DNA of 64,000 bases from Chloroflexota bacterium (GTDB lineage Bacteria; Chloroflexota; Anaerolineae; Anaerolineales; Villigracilaceae): the NCBI GenBank assembly GCA_016213105.1, contig JACRBN010000010.1:1-64000 (forward strand), written 5' to 3'. The notes below the pieces were generated by a model. It made no database searches and was not told the DNA's origin. It was given only the letters and a program-made list of their open reading frames with translations. Position 1 is the stretch's first letter. Each line of letters opens with the position of its first letter. The position numbers were made by a program, and so were the translations under genes. Positions 52,107 to 64,000 of this stretch are shown one piece after another.

Positions 52107-54971
52107 ATGACGCCGGATACCCGCCCAACCGACACTCTCCAAATCGACCCGCAGGCTCTCCAACGCAGGAGGAACGCCATCTGGATTAGCGCCGCCACGC
52201 TGGTAATCCTGGTCATCATTACCGGTTTTATCTTTGCGATCCTCCAACAGGAGCAGATTAAAGACTATACCAGCGGCTACATGACCTCCATGCTGGCGCT
52301 GGCGGCCCTGGCAAGCCTGTGGCTGAGCTACCGCAGGCGGGTTGGTGGAATCAGCATCCTGCTGTTTGCGATGCTGCTGACCACCTTCACCCTGCCATAC
52401 CTGACGCCCGGACAGGTGATTGCGCCGGCCCTGGCCAGCATCATCATGGTCTCGACGATTGCCACGGCCACCCTGCCCACGGCCTGGGCCTTGCGCTTCG
52501 GCATTATCGCAAGCGTGGTGGGATTGGCCATCATCGTGGCGGATCAGTTCATGCCGGTCGGGTTTGGCATTCAAAGTACCGAAACCGGCAACCTGCCCAT
52601 TTCGGCCGGCCTGGTGGCGGTGTACTCCTTCATCGTGCTCAGGCGTTTTGGTTCCTATAACCTGCGCGTCAAGATCCTGGTTTCATTCATCTTCGTGGCT
52701 TTCATCCCCCTGGCCATCCTGGGCACTTACAACACCCTGACCGGGCAAAATGTGCTGGAAAATCAGGGACGGCAGAACCTTTCCAGCCTTGCCCAAAATA
52801 CGGCCAGCCAGGTCGACAAATACATCAGCAACCAAAAGGACAGCATTCGCACCGAGGCGCAGCAGCCGGCCATTACCGCCTACATGTCGCTGCCCTCCTT
52901 CAATCGTCCGGGCAGCCCGGAGGAAGCCGACGCTCTGCGCACGCTGAACACGTTCGTTCGCAAGGATTCGATCTTCATCTACTCGTATGCGCTGCTGGAT
53001 GTAAGCGGCACGAATATCCTCGATACGGTGGAGGATCAAATCGGGCGCGACGAAAGCCAGTACGATTACTTCATCAAACCCTTCAACACCGGCGTGCCTT
53101 TCGTTTCCACGCTGGTATTCGAGGAAAACTCGAAGTACAACGTTCATTTCAGCGCCCCGGTCCGCAACCTTTCCGGGGATGTGATCGGCATTCTGCGCGC
53201 GGAATATAACGCCGCCGTCTTTCAAACCCTCCTGCGCTCCCTGTTGGCGGGGCACGAAAACCAGGGACAATTGCTGGCCCTGGTCGATATGAATACCTAC
53301 GTGCGCGTGGCCTATACGGGCAATCGCGACCTGCTGTACAAATCCTTATACAACTACGGCCCGGTGGATATGGCTGCCTTGCAACTCCGGGGCGGCCTGT
53401 TGCCCGGCAGCCCGGACGATACCATCGCCATCTCCGATGAGACCGTGCGCGGTATCCAGAATATCGAACAGGTGCCGTTCTTCACGGTACCCTCCCAATC
53501 ACTGGAGGACAGCGCCCTGACGGCCGGCGTGCGCCTGAACATGACCGATTGGATTGCCCTCTCCTACCAATCGGAAACCATTCTATACCAGCCTATCCGC
53601 GAGCAAAACCGCACAGTGGTGCTCATCGCCATTGGCTTGATCCTCCTGGCTGTGCTGGCCTCGCTGGTCGCAGCGCAACTGATCTCCGCCCCGCTTCTCT
53701 CGCTGAGAGGCACGGCTGAAAAGCTGGCCGCCGGCGACCTGGCCGCGCGCGCCACCATCACCGTCAACGATGAAATCGGCGAACTGGCGGATACCTTTAA
53801 CCGCATGTCCAGCGAGTTGAGTCAGACCCTGACCGGTTTGGAATCGCGCGTGGCCGAACGCACAGCAGAGTTGGAAACCGCCCGCGGTCAAAGCGAGGAA
53901 CGCGCCCGCGACCTGGAAACCATCAGCGATGTGGCGCGCGTCATCTCGGGCGAGCAGAAACTGGATGTGCTCCTGCCCCTGATCGCCAACCTGGTCACCG
54001 AAAAATTCGAACACTACCACACAGGCATCTTCCTGCTTGATCCGAACCGACAATACGCTGTCTTGCAGGCGGCCAGCAGCGAGGGCGGCAGGCGCATGCT
54101 CGAACGCGGCCACCTCCTGGAAGTCGGCCAGACCGGCATCGTGGGCTTCGTAGCCCAGACCGGCCAGCCGCGCATTGCGCTCGACGTGGGCGCGGATGCC
54201 GTTTACTTCAACAACCCCGACCTGCCGGATACCCGCTCCGAGATCGCGCTGCCGCTCAACGTGCGCGGACAAACGATCGGCGTGCTGGATGTGCAAAGCG
54301 TGAAACAGGGCATCTTCACCACCGACGACCTCAATACCCTGACCGTCCTGGCGGACCAGGTCGCCATCGCCATCGAGAATGCCCGCCTGTTCGGGCAAAC
54401 TGAACAGGCGCTGACCGAAGTCCAGGCGGTCTATCGCCAATACGTCAGCCAGGAGTGGCGCAATATTGCCAGCCGGAGTGGAAATTTGAGTTATCGACAT
54501 TCCATCCAGGGCCGGGGCGTGGTCGATTCTGAAAGCCAGTTCCCCCAAACACGCGAGGCCATGGAAAAAGGCGACGCGCTGATCGATGCGCCCGACGCCC
54601 CCGCGGGATCCGCCACATTGGCCGTGCCGGTCAAGCTCCGCAACCAGGTGATTGGCGTCATCAACGTTCAGGCGGTGAAACAGGGCCGCGACTGGAGTCC
54701 GGACGAGATCGGCATGGTTCAGGCCATCAGCGAGCGCCTGGCCCTCGCGCTGGAAAACGCCCGCCTGTTCGAGGAAACCACCCGCCGCGCCGAACTGGAA
54801 CGCCTCTCGGCGGAACTTGCGGGAAAGATCGGCTCCTCCATTCGCCTGGAATCCATCCTCCAGACCACGGCCCAGGAATTAAGCCGCGTGCTGGGCGGTG
54901 GGACCGAAGTGCTGGTGCAGATCCAACCTGGAACCACGAACCAAGACGCCCTACAGGCCGTGAAACTGTAG
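52107..54971 (+). CDS. Array receptor 7: membrane domain plus Cache, HAMP, GAF
   Basis: A 954-residue receptor. A block of about six helices (28-185) is followed by another helix (188-213), then a double-Cache outside domain (about 220-500, NTASQVDKYISNQKDSIRTE, SYALLDVSGTNILDTVED) and a return helix (about 501-525). HAMP follows (LRGTAEKLAAGDLAARATI), then a coiled coil and GAF (about 615-764). YRQYVSQEWRNIA links to a half-GAF (about 833-891) and the tail LESILQTTAQELSRVL. Having both a multi-helix membrane sensor and a Cache domain gives it two possible inputs. Confidence 0.9.
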   Translation: MTPDTRPTDTLQIDPQALQRRRNAIWISAATLVILVIITGFIFAILQQEQIKDYTSGYMTSMLALAALASLWLSYRRRVGGISILLFAMLLTTFTLPYLTPGQVIAPALASIIMVSTIATATLPTAWALRFGIIASVVGLAIIVADQFMPVGFGIQSTETGNLPISAGLVAVYSFIVLRRFGSYNLRVKILVSFIFVAFIPLAILGTYNTLTGQNVLENQGRQNLSSLAQNTASQVDKYISNQKDSIRTEAQQPAITAYMSLPSFNRPGSPEEADALRTLNTFVRKDSIFIYSYALLDVSGTNILDTVEDQIGRDESQYDYFIKPFNTGVPFVSTLVFEENSKYNVHFSAPVRNLSGDVIGILRAEYNAAVFQTLLRSLLAGHENQGQLLALVDMNTYVRVAYTGNRDLLYKSLYNYGPVDMAALQLRGGLLPGSPDDTIAISDETVRGIQNIEQVPFFTVPSQSLEDSALTAGVRLNMTDWIALSYQSETILYQPIREQNRTVVLIAIGLILLAVLASLVAAQLISAPLLSLRGTAEKLAAGDLAARATITVNDEIGELADTFNRMSSELSQTLTGLESRVAERTAELETARGQSEERARDLETISDVARVISGEQKLDVLLPLIANLVTEKFEHYHTGIFLLDPNRQYAVLQAASSEGGRRMLERGHLLEVGQTGIVGFVAQTGQPRIALDVGADAVYFNNPDLPDTRSEIALPLNVRGQTIGVLDVQSVKQGIFTTDDLNTLTVLADQVAIAIENARLFGQTEQALTEVQAVYRQYVSQEWRNIASRSGNLSYRHSIQGRGVVDSESQFPQTREAMEKGDALIDAPDAPAGSATLAVPVKLRNQVIGVINVQAVKQGRDWSPDEIGMVQAISERLALALENARLFEETTRRAELERLSAELAGKIGSSIRLESILQTTAQELSRVLGGGTEVLVQIQPGTTNQDALQAVKL

Positions 54972-54992
54972 TCCATAATCGAGAGAAACCTT

Positions 54993-57842
54993 ATGCGATC
55001 CCCTGAATTGCAACAGCCGTCAGAACAAGCCGCGAAAGACAATAACCGGATCCGCACCCTGCTTTTATTTGGCGTGGCGGGTTTCCTGGCTGTGGTATTC
55101 GTGGAAGGGTTATATTACAACCTCGCCAGGACAGCAGCCGCCTGGCAATACAACGCCCTGCTGATCGTGAACACCGTCCTGGCAATTTTATTGCTGCTCA
55201 ACACCATTCTCCTGGCGCGGATCAAGAACCTAGCGTTGGCGGCCTGGATTTTCATCGCAGCCGTGAACGTCACCTTTCCCATCGTTATTTTCTTCATCTC
55301 GGGGCTGGGCGTTATCTTTGCGATCAGCTCGTTTATCTTTACACTGATCTTTGCGGTCCAGGCCCTGCCGCGCCGCAGTGTGACAGTCGCCGCCGTGGTT
55401 GGTTTCCTGGTCAGCGTGTTCGTTCTTTTGGTTGAGTTTGCCCTGAACCTTCCCAATCGTCTGGCCGTGACAAACCAGATCCAGCAAGCGCTGATCATTG
55501 CAATCGGCAGCATCATTCTTTTCACCGGCATATACGTGATCAACCAGATTGAGTTCAAATCCATGCGATCTCAATTGAACATCACCTTTCTGGTTGCCAT
55601 CATTGTGCCCGTGCTCATGATGGGCATCCCGCCCATCCTTAACACCCAGAAATTGCTCTCCGACAAGGCGATCCAAACCCTGCAATTCGGGGCCAGGCAA
55701 ACCGGGGACAAGCTCGAAGCATTTTTTCAGGAAAACCTGGATTCTGTCCAGGCGGGCGCGTCCCTGCCCAGCGTAATCGGTTTCCTGAAAGGCGAGGAGA
55801 CGGGAGAGGAAGCCCTGGGGACGCTGCGGGCCCTGGGATCGGCTTATGAGGATCTCATCTCCTATTCGATCCTGGATGCCAATGGCATCGTCCTTCTGGA
55901 AACAAATGAACTCCAATCCAAAGTTGGGACGGATCAGTCCAGGACCTCCTATTTCAGGAATGCGCTGTCAAACCAGCCGGCTCAACTGTCTGACGTTCTG
56001 TTCGACCAGCAAACGGGCGCTGCGGGAATTTATTTCAGCATCCGCGTGGAGGATGAAAGAGCCAGGGTTATTGGCGTCCTGGTGATGGAATATGACGCCT
56101 CTGTACTGCAACACATCGTGGCCGCTCAAAACACGGCGGGAACGAACTCCTACGTCATCCTTTTCGATGAGTATCACACCGTTCTGGCAAACGCAATCGA
56201 AGACACGATGCTCTATAAAACCACCCTGCCCTTGAACGTCAGCCAATTGGCCGATCTACAAGCCATCCAGCGGCTGCCGCCCGGCGGGCAGGAGAACCTC
56301 CTGTTGAACCTGCCCGAACTGGAAAACAACCTGACAACGGGCGCTCCCTCCTTTGTATTGGAACTGGAGGAGAATGACCCCTCCGCAAACGATGACCAGG
56401 CCGTACAAATTCGCATGACATCCAAGTCCTGGGTGCTGATGGCCCTGGAGCCTGGCGAGGTATTCCTGCAACCGTTATATGAACAATTGCGAGGCAGCAT
56501 CTTGGTGATCCTGTTGCTCACGATTGGAGCTGGCGCGATTGCCGCCCTCACGTCCAATATCCTGGTTGCCCCGATCAAGCAGATTACGAAAGCCGCTGAA
56601 CAGATCAAGTCGGGTGACTTATTGGCGCACACACAAATTCAGCGCATCGATGAAATCGGCACACTGGCCAACGTTTTGGATCAAACTACTGCGCAGCTAT
56701 CCACCACATTGAAGGAACTCGAGCAGCGCGTTGCCGAACGCACGTATGACCTCGAAATCGCCCGCATGCAAAGCGAGGAGCGTTCCCGCAACCTCGAGGT
56801 CATCAGTGAAGTGTCCCGCGCCATCTCCGCGGAACAACGTCTGGATGTTCTGCTGCCCCTCATCACCCAGACGGTGAGTGAGAAATTCGATTTTTATCAC
56901 GCTGGCATCTTCCTGCTCGACCCGACCAAAATGTACGCGGTCCTGCACGCGTCAAACAGCCCGGGCGGGCAGAGAATGCTGGCCCGCGGCCACCGCCTGG
57001 AAGTCGGCCAGACCGGCATCGTGGGCTACGTCGCCCAGACGGGCAAACCCCGCATCGCCCTGGATGTTGGGGCGGATTCCAGCTACTTCAACAACCCCGA
57101 CCTTCCCGAAACCCACTCCGAGATGGCCCTGCCGTTGACGGTGCGTGGCGAGGTGATCGGCGTGCTGGATGTGCAAAGCACCCGCCAGGGCGCCTTCACC
57201 GACAACGACGCCAGCAGCCTCTCGATCATGGCCGACCAGATCGCCATCGCCATCGAAAACGCGCGCCTGTTCGAACGCACCCAGCAGGCCCTGGCCGAAA
57301 CCCAGGCCATGTACAGCCAGTATGTGCGCCAGGAGTGGAGGAGCTTCGCCCAGCAATCCAAAAAGATTGGATACTTCCAATCGATCAGCGGCGGAAGCTT
57401 GCTCGACAAGCCGGTCTCGACCGCGGCGATTCAGCAGGCCCTGGAGCAGGGCGCGGTGGTGGCGCTGGATGGGACTGCCGCCAGTCAGCCCACGGTGGTT
57501 GTGCCCGTAAAACTGCGCGGCGAGATGCTGGGTGTGTTGAACGTGGTCTCCCTGCAAAAGGAGCGCCGCTGGACCCAGGAGGAAATCGCCCTGATCCAAA
57601 CCGCGTCGGACCGCCTGGCCCTGGCGCTCGAAAATGCCCGCCTGCTCGAAGATTCCCTGCGCCGCGCCGAACGCGAACGCAGAGTGTCCGATATCACGTC
57701 GCACATCCGCTCCACCAACGACCCGAACGAAATGATCCGCCTGGCGGTGCAGGAACTCAAGAACGCCCTGGGCGTCAGCCGCGTGGAAGTCCTGCCTCAG
57801 ACCGTTTCAGCTCAGCCCGGACAAAGTGAGACGACAACATGA
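54993..57842 (+). CDS. Array receptor 8: membrane domain plus Cache, HAMP, GAF
   Basis: A 949-residue sibling of receptor 7 with the same order. It has helices (about 24-205), double-Cache (about 220-500, YEDLISYSILDANGIVLLET), return helix (503-527), HAMP (530-582), coiled coil and GAF (616-764, FDFYHAGIFLLD, GQTGIVGYVAQTGKPRIAL). YSQYVRQEWRSFA links to half-GAF (829-889, LRGEMLGVLNVV) and tail (PNEMIRLAVQELKNAL). The tail is the most divergent of the eight. Its stop overlaps the ParA-like gene by ATGA. Confidence 0.9.
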   Translation: MRSPELQQPSEQAAKDNNRIRTLLLFGVAGFLAVVFVEGLYYNLARTAAAWQYNALLIVNTVLAILLLLNTILLARIKNLALAAWIFIAAVNVTFPIVIFFISGLGVIFAISSFIFTLIFAVQALPRRSVTVAAVVGFLVSVFVLLVEFALNLPNRLAVTNQIQQALIIAIGSIILFTGIYVINQIEFKSMRSQLNITFLVAIIVPVLMMGIPPILNTQKLLSDKAIQTLQFGARQTGDKLEAFFQENLDSVQAGASLPSVIGFLKGEETGEEALGTLRALGSAYEDLISYSILDANGIVLLETNELQSKVGTDQSRTSYFRNALSNQPAQLSDVLFDQQTGAAGIYFSIRVEDERARVIGVLVMEYDASVLQHIVAAQNTAGTNSYVILFDEYHTVLANAIEDTMLYKTTLPLNVSQLADLQAIQRLPPGGQENLLLNLPELENNLTTGAPSFVLELEENDPSANDDQAVQIRMTSKSWVLMALEPGEVFLQPLYEQLRGSILVILLLTIGAGAIAALTSNILVAPIKQITKAAEQIKSGDLLAHTQIQRIDEIGTLANVLDQTTAQLSTTLKELEQRVAERTYDLEIARMQSEERSRNLEVISEVSRAISAEQRLDVLLPLITQTVSEKFDFYHAGIFLLDPTKMYAVLHASNSPGGQRMLARGHRLEVGQTGIVGYVAQTGKPRIALDVGADSSYFNNPDLPETHSEMALPLTVRGEVIGVLDVQSTRQGAFTDNDASSLSIMADQIAIAIENARLFERTQQALAETQAMYSQYVRQEWRSFAQQSKKIGYFQSISGGSLLDKPVSTAAIQQALEQGAVVALDGTAASQPTVVVPVKLRGEMLGVLNVVSLQKERRWTQEEIALIQTASDRLALALENARLLEDSLRRAERERRVSDITSHIRSTNDPNEMIRLAVQELKNALGVSRVEVLPQTVSAQPGQSETTT

Positions 57843-58592
57843 CCAAGACCATTGCCATTTCAAATGAAAAAGGCGGGGTGGCAAAAACCACCACAACCCT
57901 ATCCCTGGGCGCCGCGCTGGCGGAACTGGGGCAGCGCGTTCTGTTGATCGATCTCGACCCGCAGGCCAATCTGTCGCTGGCGCTGGGCATCGAAATAGGC
58001 GAAAGCGAATTCACCTCCAGCAACGTGCTCATCGAGGCGACGCCCATCGCGGCCGCCATCCGCACCACCGACACCCCGAACCTGGACCTGGTGCCGTGCA
58101 ACTCGCGCATCGAGAGCGCCGAACACTTCCTGCCGGTGCGGACGGGCTATATTTCCACACTGCGCCGCTCGATCCAGAGTGCCGGCCCGATGAAATACGA
58201 ATACCTGTTGATGGACTGTCCACCCGCCCTGGGAGCCATTACCATGAATGCCCTCAGCGCCGCCAACTTGCTGGTGATTCCCACCCAGGCGGAATACTTT
58301 TCAGCCTATGCGCTGCGCAATATGATGAACCTCATCCGCCGCATCCGCGTGGAGAGCAATCCCGAACTCGCCTACCGCATCCTGGTGACGATGTACGACC
58401 GCCGCAACCGCACCCACCGCAACATCAACGAACAACTGCGCGGCACATTCGGCGAGGGCGTCTTCAAGACCGTGATCGAAGTGGATACCAAACTGCGCGA
58501 AAGCCCGATCGCAGGGCTGCCCATTACCCAATACAGACCCAACACCCGCGGCTCGGTTCAATATCGTGAACTGGCCCAGGAACTGGTGGAAT

Positions 58593-62627
<4,035 letters not shown>

Positions 62628-62642
62628 GGAGAAACAAATTCC

Positions 62643-64000
62643 GTGACCTTTACCATTCAATGTCTGGACTGCGGCCAGCCCGCAGAGTATCACCCAGGTG
62701 CCATTCATTGCCCGCATTGCAACAGCCAGTGGCGTGAAGCCGTTTACAACTATAAAGCCATTGCCGAAACCTTCCTTCAGCAGATTACCGGCCGCCCCTT
62801 TGACCTGTGGCGTTATCGCGAACTCCTGCCCATCCGCAACCCCATCCCCAGCCTGAGATTGGGTGAGGGCGGCACCCCGCTCATCCAGGCCGTCAACCTG
62901 GGAATGATGCTGGGCTGTCCCAATCTTTACATCAAGGATGAACGCCAGGGCCCGACAGGTTCCTTCAAGGATCGTCAGGCTGCGGTGACAATTGCCGCGC
63001 TCAAAGAGGCGGGCATCACCGAAATGGTGGCCGCTTCCACGGGAAACGTCGCCATCGCCTACTCGGCCTATGCCTCGCGCGCCAGCATCAAGCTGTGGGC
63101 CTTCGTCACCAGCCTGGTGCCCGCGGTCAAGATGCGCGAGATCGCCCTGTATGGCAGCCAGGTCATCAAGGTGACCGGGTCTTACGACCAGGTCAAGCAA
63201 ATGGCCGCCGAATTTGCGCGCCAGCGCGGCCTCTATCTGGACATGGGCGCGCGCACCATCACCTCCATCGAGGCGATGAAAACCATCGCTTTCGAAATCG
63301 CCGAGCAGCTCACGGCCCTGCTCGGCCCCCCCGCTCCCGTAAACGGCGGCCAGTCCGCACCCTGGCGCACCCCCGACTGGTACATCCAGGCCGTCAGCGG
63401 CGGGATGGGCCCGATCGGCGTCCACAAGGGATTCCGCGAACTCAACGAAATGGGCTTCACCGACCACATGCCCGCGATTGCCCCCATCCAGGCGGACGGC
63501 TGCGCCCCGATGGTCAACAGTTGGAAACGCGGCTTGGAGAATGCCGAGCCTGTCACCTCGCCCCGCACCCGCATCGAAACCCTGGCCACGGGCGACCCTG
63601 GCCGCGCATATAAAATCCTAAGCAGTCAGGTTAACGAAACAAAGGGCGCCTTCGAAAGCGTCACCGACGAGGAAGCCTTCCGCGCCATGCACGTGCTGGC
63701 AAAAATGGAGGGGATTTCCGCCGAACCCGCCGCAGCTGTGGCCTTTGCGGGGTTGTTCAAGCTCATCCGCGCGGGCATCATCAAACAAAGCGACGTGGTG
63801 GTGGTCAATTGCACGGGACACACCATGCCCGCTGAGCAGTTCATCCTGGGCGAGAACTGGTCGCGCAACATCGTCCTGCCGCCCAAGGAGGAAACCCCCG
63901 AAGACGGCCTGCTGGCCGCGCTCAACAACGTGGCCCCCGACCGCTTCCCGTGCGTGGCCATCATCGATGACACGCCCGAAGCGCGCAGATTGATCCGCCG
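62643..64000 (+). CDS. thrC: Threonine synthase (3' end beyond the window)
   Basis: A PLP enzyme that converts O-phosphohomoserine to threonine, here 452 codons without stop to the window edge. A GTG start at 62643 has AAGGAG upstream. An N-terminal zinc ribbon (C7xxC10 and C23xxC26) precedes the fold-type II core with the PLP lysine in GPTGSFKDRQAA, ASTGNVAIAYSAYASRA, the SGGMGPIGVHKGF phosphate-binding loop and VVNCTGHTMP. The zinc-ribbon form is common in Chloroflexota and archaea. It lies 15 bases after the kinase gene and may be co-transcribed, though a functional link to the receptor array is not evident. Confidence 0.93.
   Translation, partial: MTFTIQCLDCGQPAEYHPGAIHCPHCNSQWREAVYNYKAIAETFLQQITGRPFDLWRYRELLPIRNPIPSLRLGEGGTPLIQAVNLGMMLGCPNLYIKDERQGPTGSFKDRQAAVTIAALKEAGITEMVAASTGNVAIAYSAYASRASIKLWAFVTSLVPAVKMREIALYGSQVIKVTGSYDQVKQMAAEFARQRGLYLDMGARTITSIEAMKTIAFEIAEQLTALLGPPAPVNGGQSAPWRTPDWYIQAVSGGMGPIGVHKGFRELNEMGFTDHMPAIAPIQADGCAPMVNSWKRGLENAEPVTSPRTRIETLATGDPGRAYKILSSQVNETKGAFESVTDEEAFRAMHVLAKMEGISAEPAAAVAFAGLFKLIRAGIIKQSDVVVVNCTGHTMPAEQFILGENWSRNIVLPPKEETPEDGLLAALNNVAPDRFPCVAIIDDTPEARRLIR

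Noticed and set aside
37648-57842. Methyl-accepting chemotaxis proteins
   Set aside because: HAMP domains are followed by GAF domains. The conserved chemoreceptor hairpin tip and methylation helices are absent, and no cheA, cheW, cheR or cheB is in the window.
37648-57842. Truncated histidine kinases left by gene decay
   Set aside because: All eight end at the same structural point with intact, coupled reading frames and good spacing; random decay would not produce this uniformity.

Overview
This window is about 60% GC, densely coded and bacterial. The gene set points to the Chloroflexota, most likely class Anaerolineae. It has short-spaced operons of GAF-domain receptors with the characteristic GHxLxVGQTGIVGYV / NPDLPxTRSEMALPL motifs, a type II isopentenyl-diphosphate isomerase, a menA/menG menaquinone pair, lipoprotein-rich export, and many dispersed palindromic repeats (for example GTCATTGCGAGG...GAAGCAATCTCA). 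The taxon is inferred from content; no marker gene was searched.

Layout. 1-4.5 kb is an accessory patch: an IS5-type transposase tail, a large LRR-Roc-COR (Roco) gene on the minus strand, a GxxExxY gene and two scraps of a deleted NACHT gene. 4.6-10.3 kb is housekeeping (scpB, two lipoproteins, a nucleotide-sugar epimerase, GtrA, a thioesterase). 10.5-16.1 kb has a TetR regulator with its own palindromic operator, a NitT/TauT-type ABC importer and a tungsten-type aldehyde:ferredoxin oxidoreductase homologue. 16.2-23.6 kb has divergent menA and menG, a thioesterase, a nucleotidyltransferase, an ECF sigma factor with a LysM membrane protein, and an orphan CoxM-like FAD subunit. A frameshifted hsdM remnant precedes sucCD. 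26-28.8 kb has an acyl carrier protein, fni and an esterase. 29-34 kb has an intact NACHT-Roco cassette, whose Roco core is nearly identical to the inverted copy at 0.5-3.5 kb. 34.4-36.7 kb has a HAD phosphatase, a small membrane protein, a polyprenyl synthase and tRNA-Gly(CCC).

The dominant element is a 26-kb, apparently single transcription unit from 36.8 to 62.6 kb with no internal gap above 24 bases. It encodes two stand-alone receivers, eight membrane receptors with GAF domains but no kinase or methyl-accepting domain, one solute-binding lipoprotein without a transporter, a ParA/Soj-like ATPase, and one soluble hybrid histidine kinase with two receivers. Threonine synthase follows and runs off the window.

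Two details suggest that the unit works as one machine. All eight receptors end in the N-terminal half of a GAF domain, whereas the kinase begins with what looks like the C-terminal half of one. The kinase also carries a basic N-terminal peptide resembling the ParA-stimulating tip of ParB, right after the ParA-like gene. I infer a sensory hub in which many membrane receptors converge on one kinase whose position or clustering is set by a ParA-type ATPase. No gene in the unit has a DNA-binding or enzymatic output domain, so the output is unknown.
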